The notes under the pieces were generated by a model. It did no database searches and was not told where the DNA came from. It saw nothing but the letters and a program-made list of their open reading frames with translations. A stretch of DNA of 64,000 nucleotides from Candidatus Melainabacteria bacterium (lineage in GTDB: Bacteria > Cyanobacteriota > Vampirovibrionia > Obscuribacterales > Obscuribacteraceae), in contig PLZS01000099.1 in NCBI GenBank assembly GCA_003153555.1, positions 1 to 64,000 on the forward strand. Direction: 5' to 3'. Positions within the stretch are counted from its first letter, which is position 1; the number at the start of each line of letters is the position of its first letter. The position numbers were made by a program, and so were the translations under genes. This document shows, piece after piece, positions 8,928-16,705 of the stretch.

Positions 8928-9134
8928 TCATTCCAGGTCCCAACGGCAATTTCTTGGTGCCGGAAGATCCCAACAGGGCGTGCCGAAGTGCTTGCGAGCT
9001 GGCTGTGACGCCCCGTATCGCCCCTGAAATCCAGAGTCTTCTGTTCGCGGAGCAATAACAAGCAGCGCGAACGCCAACAGTATGACGCCGAACAAGAGAA
9101 CTCTCCTACGTAGAGAGGTTGTGTGTTTGAACAT
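8928..9134 (-). CDS. Small membrane-anchored protein, 68 aa
   Basis: The ATG at 9134 is preceded by GGAGAAGAATC. One N-terminal hydrophobic segment (VLLFGVILLAFALLVIAP) follows a basic stretch, with a polar C-terminal part of about 35 residues. It is a single-pass or secreted peptide; the family is unknown. Confidence 0.55.
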   Translation of the reverse strand: MFKHTTSLRRRVLLFGVILLAFALLVIAPRTEDSGFQGRYGASQPARKHFGTPCWDLPAPRNCRWDLE

Positions 9135-9218
9135 GATTCTTCTCCGCTTTCGAAAGCATTGAGACTGACTAAGACAGGCATACAACATAGAGTCACAATC
9201 ACACATACGACTGTGAGA

Positions 9219-9246
9219 CGGCTCTCAACATCAGCATCGAGAGCCG
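9219..9246 (-). terminator. CGGCTCTC stem-loop, copy 1
   Basis: CGGCTCTC and GAGAGCCG enclose a 12-nt loop just beyond the 3' end of the gene at 9319-9852. Copies occur at 10732-10759, 12362-12387 (variant) and 12856-12883, in each case just beyond the 3' end of a minus-strand gene or its duplicated flank. They act as likely terminators. Confidence 0.6.
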
Positions 9247-9318
9247 CATTCGTCAAAAGCTCGACTAATGACGAATGCCATTAGCAGAGCGCCGTTGCCG
9301 CTGTTGTGGAGCCTTAAA

Positions 9319-9852
9319 CTATTGACGCAACGGCGTTTTGTAGTGCTGCGGATCTGCGGTGACTTCGCCGACGAAGTCTGCCAGTGCACGCAGGGAGTGC
9401 TCGAGTTCCTGTCGATGCTGTTCGATCAGCACCAGTGCGTCCGCATTGGGAGCGTACATTGCCGAATGCCCCAGCTTGTCCATGAGATCCGCAAATGGTA
9501 CGCAGACCAAGTCAACGCGTTCTTCGAATTCGACGCAAAGGTCTTGAACTCTCTCCATCTCGGCTCGGCGGGCGGGATCGTGCTCTTTCTTGATATCGTG
9601 AGAGTCACCAGTCAGCTTCCGATAGAACGTTCCCAGCATGAAGCTCAACTTCGAGAATGCACTGTCGATGGTGCAGCTTCGGATGTTGAGGGGGTTGAGC
9701 GCTTTCACTCGCGCAATCTCTGCGTCAAGAACGGCAATCTCTTGAGCGTGTGCTTTGCGGCTTTTGACCGTCCGCTCAAGCTCAGTCTTTTTTGCGAGCA
9801 AGCTCGCCAGGCGGCAGTTGGGGGAGATTTCAGTCTGCTGTTGATTAGACAT
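9319..9852 (-). CDS. Coiled-coil-rich unknown protein, 177 aa
   Basis: The ATG at 9852 is chosen because the upstream extension would run through the repeated leader. Heptad-like helices occur near the N-terminus (LAKKTELERTVKSRK) and C-terminus (LIEQHRQELEHSLRALAD). The family is unknown. A stem-loop at 9876-9897 lies 24 nt upstream of the start. Confidence 0.6.
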   Translation of the reverse strand: MSNQQQTEISPNCRLASLLAKKTELERTVKSRKAHAQEIAVLDAEIARVKALNPLNIRSCTIDSAFSKLSFMLGTFYRKLTGDSHDIKKEHDPARRAEMERVQDLCVEFEERVDLVCVPFADLMDKLGHSAMYAPNADALVLIEQHRQELEHSLRALADFVGEVTADPQHYKTPLRQ

Positions 9853-9875
9853 AGCTTTCTGTCCGTGTTCTGATG

Positions 9876-9897
9876 CCATCAGCTCCAAGCTGATAGG
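9876..9897 (-). promoter_or_regulatory. Leader stem-loop ATCAGCT/AGCTGAT
   Basis: This 7-bp stem with a 3-nt loop lies 24-45 nt upstream of the start at 9852. The same hairpin lies at 18470-18491, 26 nt upstream of the unrelated gene at 18016-18444, so the leader itself has been copied. Confidence 0.55.
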
Positions 9898-10041
9898 CAC
9901 GGTCAAGTGTCGGCGGGATTGCCGGCACCGCAAAAGAATGTCTTGCAAGACATTCTTGTTCTGTTGCCTTCGGCTCATGCCGAAAGCAAGACTTGTTTTA
10001 GCCGGCTCAACTATCCGGTGAAGCGGCTCCCAACATCAGCG
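9898..10041. repeat. Leader repeat family A, copy 1
   Basis: The block contains a perfect 24-bp palindrome at 9934-9957 (half-site AAGAATGTCTTG) and further short hairpins such as CTTTCGGC/GCCGAAAG-type stems. Related blocks are at 10422-10590, 12116-12201, 12668-12845 and 16538-16637, each upstream of a minus-strand gene. Confidence 0.8.
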
Positions 10042-10056
10042 TACCTAAATGGGTAG

Positions 10057-10191
10057 GCAGAAGAAGCTGCGAACCTTCTGGTGCGTGCGACACTGATTTT
10101 ACAGCTTCGCCAAATCATCCAGGAAAAAGACTGGACCCAGCAGCAGGCTGCCAGAGCTTTTAAGTCCTTATACTTGCTGTCGCTCTTTTAG
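10057..10191 (+). pseudogene. Remnant of XRE/HigA-like antitoxin helix-turn-helix
   Basis: The plus frame between stops reads ...ANLLVRATLILQLRQII then QEKDWTQQQAARAF, which matches the first helices of XRE-type antitoxins (Q-L-R-x-I-I...W-T-Q-x-x-A-A). It stops after KSLYLLSLF before the recognition helix is complete and has no start codon. The last 35 bp recur at about 12423 and 16265, beside the other MGK paralogues. It is a decayed fragment carried along in duplications. Confidence 0.5.
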
Positions 10192-10199
10192 CTGGCTGC

Positions 10200-10421
10200 T
10201 CAATAAAGCTCGACCACGATGAGCGCCATGAGCAAAGCGCTCAGTCCCGCCCCGGCCGCTGCCATGGAGACTGAAAAACCAGCGACAAGAGTGAGGAAGG
10301 CGAGGAGGGCCAGGTAGTTCGAAACCACAAGTCCATACTTCCATGCCTTCGTCATCGGCGGTGTTTCGGCCGTGATCACGGTGTCAACGAAGTCCATGAG
10401 AGGAGTGACAAGCTTACCCAT
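10200..10421 (-). CDS. MGK-family small membrane protein, paralogue 1
   Basis: This encodes 73 aa. The N-terminus MGKLVTPLMDFVDTVITAE is followed by MTKAWKYGLV and two hydrophobic segments (YLALLAFLTLVAGF and GLSALLMALIVVELY). Paralogues lie at 12461-12667 and 16316-16537 with the same leader and 3' flank. The function is unknown. The ribosome site AAGGA lies about 9 nt upstream. Confidence 0.7.
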   Translation of the reverse strand: MGKLVTPLMDFVDTVITAETPPMTKAWKYGLVVSNYLALLAFLTLVAGFSVSMAAAGAGLSALLMALIVVELY

Positions 10422-10590
10422 TTTTCCATTCCTTTTCTGAAGCGGACAATGCCGCCAAAGTGAATCGAACAGAATGTTCGACCACGGTCAAGTGTCGGCG
10501 GGATTGCCGGCACCGCAAAAGAATGTCTTGCAAGACATTCTTGGTCTGTTGCCTTCGGCAGTATGCCGAAAGCAAGATTTGTTTTAGCAG
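10422..10590. repeat. Leader repeat family A, copy 2
   Basis: This is the leader of the gene at 10200-10421. It contains a short GCGG/CCGC stem at 10443-10456 and the perfect 24-bp palindrome at 10519-10542. Confidence 0.8.
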
Positions 10591-10731
10591 ATGCTGTTTG
10601 CTGAAAGGCTCAGTCGATCGTAGTGCCCGGGAAGGCGCCCCGCATCACCAGTCTTACCAAGGTTGTTTGCGCAATACCAGCGGTGATACCGCAAATGCAC
10701 CCCTTGCTTGTAGCCTCAGTCCAAGGTGAAA

Positions 10732-10759
10732 CGGCTCTCAACATCAGCGTCGAGAGCCG
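10732..10759 (-). terminator. CGGCTCTC stem-loop, copy 2
   Basis: CGGCTCTC and GAGAGCCG form an 8-bp stem, 20 nt beyond the stop of the gene at 10779-11672. Confidence 0.6.
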
Positions 10760-10778
10760 CATTAGGCCAATGGTGCGC

Positions 10779-11672
10779 TTACTTTTGCGCGGTCCAGTAT
10801 TTTTTATTGTTGGACGGGGACGCAGATTCGTTTTCCCTGTCGTCGTCGATTTTGATTTTGACTTCCCTGAAGTCGTCGAAGTCCTTGAAGCCAATCTTCG
10901 GTCGATTGGGCACAACAGCTCGCACGGCGTATCCTTTTCGGACCTCACTTTCGTCGATTTTGAGTTCGGTATCAAAACCGAGAGCGCGCAGGTGCTGGAT
11001 CAGGTCGCGCGTCCATCCGACCGGAGCGAGACTGCGACCCGGCGAGAACTTCCCATTATTGAAAAACTGCCACGCTCCCGTTTTGCAGCCATTGTCGGGG
11101 ATGGTGAAGTGGAAACAGGTCGTTCCGATCTCCCTGGCCGGTCTCAGGAGATATTCGAGGCCGCCGTCCTCCAGCAGCATGTTCCAGTGACGCGTGTTTT
11201 CGGCGAGATAGTCGGCCCATGCGGTGATCAGTGAAGTGGGCTTGGGCGAGGAAGATTTTGAAGTCACCCCCAATTTGTTCGCGGACAATTGGAAGTCGGA
11301 GCCCTTGAAGTCGATTCTCTCGTACCCAACTCTCAGTTGATCGTGCAGAACAGCACGGACTGCGTATCCACCTCTGTCTGTGTGGAGTCGAATGTAGCCA
11401 CGCTCCAGCTCGGTATCGAAACCGAGAGCGTGAAGACGCTCGATCAAGTCGGCCGTCCATCCGACCGGAATGAGACTGCGAGACAAGTTCCCTTTTGGCA
11501 TTGGGAAGAATTCCCACTGTGTTTTGCATCCGTCGTCCGGCAGATCGAAATAGAAATACGTCGTTCCGACGCTGACGAACGGTGTCAGAAGAGCTTCCAG
11601 ACCGTCTAACTTCGAGGTCCAGCGGCGCGCGTTTTCGGCGGCGTAAGCCGAAGCAGTCCGGGTAAGGGTCAT
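10779..11672 (-). CDS. Internally duplicated unknown protein, 297 aa
   Basis: The start at 11672 has GGAG 6 nt upstream; the ATG at 11684 is possible. The protein is two copies of a ~120-residue unit. Each begins with a helix (AAENARRW / LAENTRHW), then GLEALL / GLEYLL, then VGTTYFYFDLPDDGCKT / IGTTCFHFTIPDNGCKT, then IPVGWTADLI / APVGWTRDLI, then ALGFDTEL, then GYAVRAV. The conserved pairs suggest a compact domain with a fixed GCKT loop. No known family was recognised. The C-terminus is polar and charged. Confidence 0.75.
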   Translation of the reverse strand: MTLTRTASAYAAENARRWTSKLDGLEALLTPFVSVGTTYFYFDLPDDGCKTQWEFFPMPKGNLSRSLIPVGWTADLIERLHALGFDTELERGYIRLHTDRGGYAVRAVLHDQLRVGYERIDFKGSDFQLSANKLGVTSKSSSPKPTSLITAWADYLAENTRHWNMLLEDGGLEYLLRPAREIGTTCFHFTIPDNGCKTGAWQFFNNGKFSPGRSLAPVGWTRDLIQHLRALGFDTELKIDESEVRKGYAVRAVVPNRPKIGFKDFDDFREVKIKIDDDRENESASPSNNKKYWTAQK

Positions 11673-11728
11673 GACTTTCTCCATAGGTGAAGCTGCCTTT
11701 TACAAGGAGCTGTGTTACATGTGCCGTA

Positions 11729-11799
11729 GCACTTTGAGTTGCATTTGCGATGCACAGGCAGCGTGATGCCGCCTGTGGTGCTTGTTGAATGCCAGACGA
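11729..11799. repeat. Dispersed 70-bp repeat, copy near 11.7 kb
   Basis: This matches 61425-61497 with few changes; both copies contain a hairpin of the GCGGCA...TGCCGCC type. A shorter related piece lies at about 60140-60170. Confidence 0.75.
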
Positions 11800-11837
11800 A
11801 AAGAACTGGCGCTCGCCGCGATCTTCTTGATGACCAG
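11793..11837 (-). pseudogene. C-terminal remnant of a 58542-58745-like gene
   Basis: The minus strand reads LVIKKIAASASSF, matching the C-terminus LVIEKIAVSASSFD of the gene at 58542-58745; the DNA agrees at roughly 35 of 43 positions. The stop codon is lost and no upstream match is seen. Confidence 0.5.
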
Positions 11838-11869
11838 CGTGCTTTCAGGGAATGGCGGCGCCGCCCTGA

Positions 11870-12115
11870 TTACATGCGAGCGAGCCGCTCGTAACGCATG
11901 GGGCCGCCGCAAGCAGTCACCATGCAAGGACGTCCTTCCAGGTCCTTGATGTCGAAGGTGCCGGCACTCCGCAACAATTCGAATGCGGCCTCACCGATCA
12001 GCGACTGATGGCCAAACTGTCCGTCGATAACAGTTTCAAAACGGATGCATGGCTCGCCCGTATCCGTTTTGCTCGAATGCAGTTTTCTCATGATGGCTAG
12101 GTGCAGGTCGGACAT
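11870..12115 (-). CDS. Unknown small protein, 81 aa
   Basis: The start at 12115 lies right behind leader repeat A, as in the MGK genes. A motif DLEGRPCMV near the C-terminus resembles short proteins ending in 'GKPCxVxV' seen in phages and cyanobacteria; this is a weak resemblance. There is no membrane segment. Confidence 0.6.
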   Translation of the reverse strand: MSDLHLAIMRKLHSSKTDTGEPCIRFETVIDGQFGHQSLIGEAAFELLRSAGTFDIKDLEGRPCMVTACGGPMRYERLARM

Positions 12116-12201
12116 TTTTCCATTCCTTTTTCTGAAGCGGACAAATCGAACACAGTGTTCGACCACGGTCAAGTGTCGGCGAGATTGCCGGCACCGCAAA
12201 A
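12116..12201. repeat. Leader repeat family A, copy 3 (short)
   Basis: This is the start-proximal half of the family A leader, cut before the 24-bp palindrome. It precedes a gene unrelated to the MGK family. The stretch 12202-12460 holds only a hairpin (12362-12387) and an AAGCGCGA/TCGCGCTT hairpin near 12402. Confidence 0.75.
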
Positions 12202-12361
12202 GTTTGACTAGACTAGCGGCGAGTTGAAACTCAGCTCACTGCCCAACAATTTCCTGAACTGGAGTCTTGCCGGTTTGCAAGTCTTCTCTCCAAAGATCGT
12301 CGGAGATGCGATAGATACCGAGGTACTCAAGCGTGCCTATCGGCTCCCTCTCAAGCTTAAA

Positions 12362-12387
12362 CGGCTCCCAACCATCGTCGGGAGCCG
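12362..12387 (-). terminator. CGGCTCCC stem-loop variant
   Basis: CGGCTCCC and GGGAGCCG are compensatory changes relative to the CGGCTCTC copies, so the stem rather than the sequence is kept. Confidence 0.55.
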
Positions 12388-12460
12388 CATTGGTCTGAAC
12401 CTCAAGCGCGAATCTCGCGCTTAAGTCCTTATGCTTGCTGTCGCTCTTTTAGCGGGCTGC

Positions 12461-12667
12461 TCAATGAAGCCCGAACACGATGAGCACCATGAGCAGAGCG
12501 ATCAGTCCGGCCAGTCCGCCCACGCCCGCTGCCAAGGCGAGGCAGACTACCGGGTGGCGGGCCAGGTAGTCCGCAACCACAAGCCCATACTTCCGTGCCT
12601 TCGTCATCGGCTGTGTTTCAGCCGTGATCATGCTGTCAACGAAGAAAGGAGTGACAAGCTTACCCAT
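12461..12667 (-). CDS. MGK-family small membrane protein, paralogue 2
   Basis: This encodes 68 aa, starting MGKLVTPFFVDSMITAE, then MTKARKYGLVVADYLARH and one long hydrophobic region ending LIALLMVLIVFGLH. It is the most diverged of the three paralogues in its second half. It has the same leader and ribosome site as 10200-10421. Confidence 0.7.
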   Translation of the reverse strand: MGKLVTPFFVDSMITAETQPMTKARKYGLVVADYLARHPVVCLALAAGVGGLAGLIALLMVLIVFGLH

Positions 12668-12845
12668 TTTTCCATTCCTTTTCTGGAGCGGACAATGCCG
12701 CCCAAGTGAATCGAACACAGTGTTCGACCACGGTCAAGTGTCGGCGAGATTGCCGGCACCGCAAAAGAATGTCTTGCAAGACACTCTTGTTCTGTTGCCA
12801 TCGGCAGTATGCCGAAAGCAAGATTTGTTTTAGCCGGCTCAACTG
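12668..12845. repeat. Leader repeat family A, copy 4
   Basis: This is a long copy with the GCGG/CCGC stem at 12689-12702 and the 24-bp palindrome at 12765-12788 (one mismatch). Confidence 0.8.
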
Positions 12846-12855
12846 TCCAGTGAAA

Positions 12856-12883
12856 CGGCTCTCAACATCAGCGTCGAGAGCCG
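12856..12883 (-). terminator. CGGCTCTC stem-loop, copy 3
   Basis: This is an 8-bp stem 14 nt beyond the stop of the gene at 12897-13358. Confidence 0.6.
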
Positions 12884-12896
12884 CATTAGGCGTCTG

Positions 12897-13358
12897 CTAC
12901 TTCAAGTGTGAGCTTGTAGTAACGTAGCCAGCCACGCGCTGCGCCAATTCGGCATTCATTAGCAGGAGACCAACTTTTGTCGCACTGCCAGTGAGGAAGC
13001 CTGCCGTTACCGTGTCGGCACCCTTGATTGGCTCATCCCAGCATTGAAAGGAAAAGACATCGGTGTCGTCTTCCGTGTCCGGAACTAACCAGAAGTAACC
13101 GTACCGGTTGATGGCGTTAGCCCGAAATATCTGGCAACCGCCGTCGGAAACGGCTTTCCCGGCTACATCTCTTATGGTCGATTCCGGCAAGATGAAAGCA
13201 TGCCCTTTGGCGACCAATTTCTGGAAGACGGGTTTCGTTACGAATACGATTGCCTGACCGTTCGGCGCGCAAACCTCGTAGCGCTCGGCAACTGGGTTCC
13301 ATGTGACGATCACGCCGCTGCGGAAACCATTGCCGTTGAGCTTGCTTATGATGTTCAT
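12897..13358 (-). CDS. Unknown protein, 153 aa
   Basis: The ATG at 13358 gives a 9-nt spacing from GGAG; the ATG at 13364 is only 3 nt away. It is a beta-rich soluble protein (GVIVTWNPVAERYEV, YGYFWLVPDTEDDTDVF) without a recognised motif. The C-terminus includes an ALA-rich helix (LLLMNAELAQRVAGYV). Confidence 0.65.
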   Translation of the reverse strand: MNIISKLNGNGFRSGVIVTWNPVAERYEVCAPNGQAIVFVTKPVFQKLVAKGHAFILPESTIRDVAGKAVSDGGCQIFRANAINRYGYFWLVPDTEDDTDVFSFQCWDEPIKGADTVTAGFLTGSATKVGLLLMNAELAQRVAGYVTTSSHLK

Positions 13359-13404
13359 GCTCATCTGCTCCGTTGGTTTGTTTGTTGATTGATCCGACGA
13401 GTTG

Positions 13405-13785
13405 TTACTTTATTTGAGACAAGATGGCTTCGATTTCGTCGGCGTTTTGAGGGTGGAATTGCTCGACCCAACAGAAGGATCCGTCAGGCTTTAGAAAGAG
13501 CACGAGCGGCATGCTGAAGTGGGCGAAATCGGTCCTGGGAGCGTCGATGTCAAATATCAGCTCCGGGTGCTGTGCCTGCGCCGTTTCGAAGAGCTGCTTG
13601 ATGGCCGCGCAATCGCTGCAGTTTTTCCAGTCGAGGACCAGCGTGACGATCATTTTCCTGATCGGCCGGCTAGTTCCGACTTGTGGTTCTTGTGATTGTG
13701 CTTTGGCCGGGGAGACGGCGAGCGCTGCCAGCAGAAGGCTGCACAAAATGACCCCTCTGCACGTTGACTTCATCTGTTCGACCAT
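13405..13785 (-). CDS. Secreted thioredoxin-like protein, CSDC
   Basis: This encodes 126 aa; AGGAG lies 6 nt before the ATG. A signal peptide (VILCSLLLAALAVSPAKA) is followed by VTLVLDWKNCSDCAAIKQLF, with the CxxC pair at 56 and 59 after W53, and later FSMPLVLFLKPDGS, whose proline fits the cis-Pro of the thioredoxin fold. It would act outside the cytoplasmic membrane as a thiol oxidoreductase. The motif CSDC is not the classical CGPC, so the redox direction is open. Confidence 0.8.
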   Translation of the reverse strand: MVEQMKSTCRGVILCSLLLAALAVSPAKAQSQEPQVGTSRPIRKMIVTLVLDWKNCSDCAAIKQLFETAQAQHPELIFDIDAPRTDFAHFSMPLVLFLKPDGSFCWVEQFHPQNADEIEAILSQIK

Positions 13786-13863
13786 GTTCTTCTCCTGCTT
13801 TTAGGCTGAGCACCTTAGTGCCCGCCGCCACACCAATCGGTAAATCCGCGACCGCCGAGACCA

Positions 13864-13974
13864 GAGAGCATAAAATTTCAGGGGAGGTGCTCAGCAGTCA
13901 AGTATTCGTAGCACCGACTAGAGCCAGCTCGAACGACCATTAACAGCCAAGCTCCCCCACTTTTTTATGCTCTC
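13864..13974. mobile_element. MITE-like element with 12-bp terminal inverted repeats, copy 1
   Basis: It is 111 bp, bounded by GAGAGCATAAAA and its complement, with no coding capacity. A 68-bp core, including the right end, is nearly identical to 14679-14766. No target duplication was found. Confidence 0.55.
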
Positions 13975-13990
13975 AGGTCAGCACATGCCC

Positions 13991-14512
13991 TTAAATATCT
14001 CCATCTAGATCCCGCAGCGTGCGCTGCCGGTTGTCGATTTGCGCCAGCACCGTCGAGACGAAAGCTTGTTCCGCTTTGAGCTTCCGCTCAGCACGAGATT
14101 TGCTTGAATCAAACCGATGCTGGGCTTGCTGCAGGGTTTCCTTGTAAGGCGCGAAGGCGGCCTCAGCCGCTGCCGTTCGATTGCGGGCGCGTTCAGCTGC
14201 TGCACGAGACCTAGCGGCCATTTCGTCAAACAGCGTTTGCAGTTCTCCACCCGGATTTTCGCCGCGGTTGATTCGCCCCACGAACTCGCTTCCGCCGGGG
14301 CGAGCCTCGAAAGTCTTCCGCTCGTTCGACTGGGTAGTTCTGCAGTCCGCTGGTGCAGACTGTAGCTCAGTTCGGTAGGCAGCCAGCTCGGTGGCAAAGC
14401 CAGCGATGTCTTTCTGAAACTGCTTTTCTGCCCTGGTTATGGCAGCTTTGTGAGTGCGTTGTGCCCGCTTTAGCCAAGCCTGCAGTTCGTCTGATAGTTT
14501 GGTGAAGTCCAT
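13991..14512 (-). CDS. Long coiled-coil protein, 173 aa
   Basis: The ATG at 14512 has AAAGGG 9 nt upstream; longer in-frame starts are poor. The whole protein is charged and helical (LKRAQRTHKAAITRAEKQF, AAAERARNRTAAAEAAFAP), so it is probably a coiled coil or filament. The family is unknown. It is flanked on both sides by the 12-bp repeats of the MITE-like elements. Confidence 0.65.
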   Translation of the reverse strand: MDFTKLSDELQAWLKRAQRTHKAAITRAEKQFQKDIAGFATELAAYRTELQSAPADCRTTQSNERKTFEARPGGSEFVGRINRGENPGGELQTLFDEMAARSRAAAERARNRTAAAEAAFAPYKETLQQAQHRFDSSKSRAERKLKAEQAFVSTVLAQIDNRQRTLRDLDGDI

Positions 14513-14678
14513 GTTGGGATGCCCTTTCATAGTTTGAGTTGCGGAATTGTCACTTTGCACCCTATTTGCTACAGTTTTTTGCACGCTATTTGCATTACTT
14601 GACCGGTCTGGACGTGCTGGAATCGGAGTGCAGATTAGTGACTCAACAGAGCACACCGCTCTATCTTTGGGGTTCTTC

Positions 14679-14766
14679 GAGAGCATAAAATTTCTATTCG
14701 TAGCACCGACTAGAGCCAGTTCGAACCACCATTAACAGCCAAGCTCCCCCACTTTTTTATGCTCTC
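14679..14766. mobile_element. MITE-like element, copy 2
   Basis: It is 88 bp with the same terminal repeats as copy 1 but lacks about 25 bp near the left end. Confidence 0.55.
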
Positions 14767-14796
14767 CCGAGACCATCGTTACGGTAGCGCTGAAGA

Positions 14797-15576
14797 CTAG
14801 CAGCGTGTTTCGCGCTGGCGAATCAGGCGATCGATAGCCCGGTCTTGCGCCTCAATCCAGCTTTTCACCTCGAACAGTTGAAAACCGGTATTGGCAGGCA
14901 AGTCGCTGTTATCGAACGACCAACCCTGTTCGAGAGGCAGATGAATGAAGTTCGTCTCGGTCAAGCACTGCCCATCAGACCGACGGCTATTGCCGAGGAA
15001 TGCCGATAGACGCGGGTCGATGTTCAAATCGACGATCGCCTCTCGCACTCGTACCCCTTTGTCGTCGTTCGGAGTAATGATAACTTCGTCAAAGATCGGA
15101 TCGAGTCCGCTCTGGCGAATTTTGTACTGCTGCGCCTCTCGATTACCGATGGTGACGGCAATCATGAGGAAGTGATGGTGTACTCGCCCGAGAACCAAGG
15201 CTGCGTTTGGAAACAGCTTGGGCTGCCGGAAGAGCGGTGAGTTTCCGATGTCTTGGCACATCTCAGTGATTTTAGGCTGCTCAGGCACTGATTTCTCAGC
15301 GCACAGCTGGGCGTAAGTAGCCATCATCGAGTTGGGAAAACGATCGCGCTCGAAACCGTTGATATGAGTGTTACTCAAATCGATTTCGCGCAGAGTGTCG
15401 ATTGCGTGCTCCTTGTCGTCGAAGCCGCAAAGTGTCATCAAGCAGCCGAAGCGCTCGATGGCACTGTCGTAGTAGGGTTGGCACTCAGCGATGGTGCCGT
15501 CGACATCGACAAAGAGAGCAGCCACCTTGCCGTTGGACAGTCGGTAGCTGCGGTCCATACGACTACAACTGGACAT
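14797..15576 (-). CDS. HAD-superfamily hydrolase
   Basis: This encodes 259 aa; AAAGGG lies upstream of the ATG. Motif I DVDGT at 24-28 gives the nucleophile D24 and acid D26. A later stretch IITPNDDKGVRVREAI supplies a lysine, and FLGNSRRSD has the position of motif IV but with one aspartate. It is a phosphatase or related phosphotransferase by fold; the substrate is not readable. Confidence 0.8.
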   Translation of the reverse strand: MSSCSRMDRSYRLSNGKVAALFVDVDGTIAECQPYYDSAIERFGCLMTLCGFDDKEHAIDTLREIDLSNTHINGFERDRFPNSMMATYAQLCAEKSVPEQPKITEMCQDIGNSPLFRQPKLFPNAALVLGRVHHHFLMIAVTIGNREAQQYKIRQSGLDPIFDEVIITPNDDKGVRVREAIVDLNIDPRLSAFLGNSRRSDGQCLTETNFIHLPLEQGWSFDNSDLPANTGFQLFEVKSWIEAQDRAIDRLIRQRETRC

Positions 15577-15668
15577 AACGTGACCCTTTCCGGGCTGATG
15601 AAAAGCAAGCGAGCCTGCTCTTCTTGGTGGCGATGCTGGACTCTAGTCACTTACCGCTGGCTGTGCGC

Positions 15669-16223
15669 TCAAATGTGGTAGTGAGTTGTTTCCACAAGAA
15701 CACAGCCATCCGCGCAAAGCTCTAACTCTAGCTTGTCACCCTCGATCATCATTTGCTTATAGGTCAAGCCGTATTCTGCGAAGACATCATGCAACCAAAC
15801 CTGTGGATATGAGGCGAAAACGAACTCCCTCCATCCACACAGCTCGTCGTATCCGAAGAGGTCCAGATACCGCCTGACGAGAGCCTGCCGCAATAGCGGA
15901 GCCAATTCGGATGACGATGTCGAGACAAGAGTTCGGCGAACGAAAAAGTCAGCACATTTCTCTGCGGCGAGTGTAAAGACCGCGTTCTCGCCCAGTAGAC
16001 TTGTGTAGTCGCCGGGAATTACATCGAAACATCGCTCGATATCGGCATGTTGCACAAAAATCGTATCTTTCTTCAGGCGTCCAGTACGAACATGCATGCC
16101 CGTGTGATCGCGGCCCATGACCTCGTAACGCTGTCCTTCACTACAGAGAACCATCAAGGTGTCTCCCTGGAAGTAATTGGCTTTAGCGTATAAGTGAACG
16201 CCTGGCATTTCGGTGGTGACCAT
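15669..16223 (-). CDS. Unknown protein, 184 aa
   Basis: The ATG at 16223 follows GAAAGG. It is a soluble mixed protein with a beta-rich N-terminus (LMVLCSEGQRYEVMG) and a helical centre with many charged residues. No domain is recognised. Confidence 0.65.
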   Translation of the reverse strand: MVTTEMPGVHLYAKANYFQGDTLMVLCSEGQRYEVMGRDHTGMHVRTGRLKKDTIFVQHADIERCFDVIPGDYTSLLGENAVFTLAAEKCADFFVRRTLVSTSSSELAPLLRQALVRRYLDLFGYDELCGWREFVFASYPQVWLHDVFAEYGLTYKQMMIEGDKLELELCADGCVLVETTHYHI

Positions 16224-16315
16224 CAACCTTTCCCTTCAGGTTTCAGCCTCAAGCGCGAACTTCGCGCTTAAGATCCTTATGCTTGCAGTCGCTCTTTATC
16301 TAGATAGCTGGCTGC

Positions 16316-16537
16316 TCAATAAAGCTCGGCCAACATGAGCGCCATGAGCAGAGCGCCCAATCCGGCCGCGGCCGCTGCATCGGAGACCAAGAAACCAGCG
16401 ACAAGAGTGAGGAAGGCGAAGACGGCAAGGTATAACACCCACACAAGCCCGTACTTCCATGCCTTCGTCATCGTCTGCGTTTCAGCAGTCATTATGGTGC
16501 TGACGAAGTCCGCGATCGGAGCGATAAACTTACCCAT
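16316..16537 (-). CDS. MGK-family small membrane protein, paralogue 3
   Basis: This encodes 73 aa, starting MGKFIAPIADFVSTIMTAE, then MTKAWKYGLVWVLYLAVF and two hydrophobic segments ending GLGALLMALMLAELY. It is closest to paralogue 1. A hairpin AAGCGCGAA/TTCGCGCTT lies behind its stop, as behind paralogue 2. Confidence 0.7.
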   Translation of the reverse strand: MGKFIAPIADFVSTIMTAETQTMTKAWKYGLVWVLYLAVFAFLTLVAGFLVSDAAAAAGLGALLMALMLAELY

Positions 16538-16637
16538 TTTTCCATTCCTTATTCTGAAGCGGACAACAGTCCACCCAAGTAAATCGAACTGTGTTCGACC
16601 ACGGTCAAGTGTCGGCGGGATTGCCGGCACCCCAATT
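16538..16637. repeat. Leader repeat family A, copy 5
   Basis: This is a start-proximal copy; the GCGG/CCGC stem is degenerate here and the 24-bp palindrome is absent. Confidence 0.75.
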
Positions 16638-16705
16638 GTTCCTCTGTACAGTCTGTGTTCGTAGTGCTACCTGAGCCAGCACAAAACCCAGCCGATTCGA
16701 TGCCA

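Noticed and set aside
12224-12424. 66-codon plus frame
   Set aside because: It runs through the CGGCTCCC terminator hairpin and is opposite to all neighbours.
14679-14766. tRNA-like segment (CAGTTCGAACC)
   Set aside because: Only a T-arm-like piece is present; no acceptor or anticodon arm can be formed.
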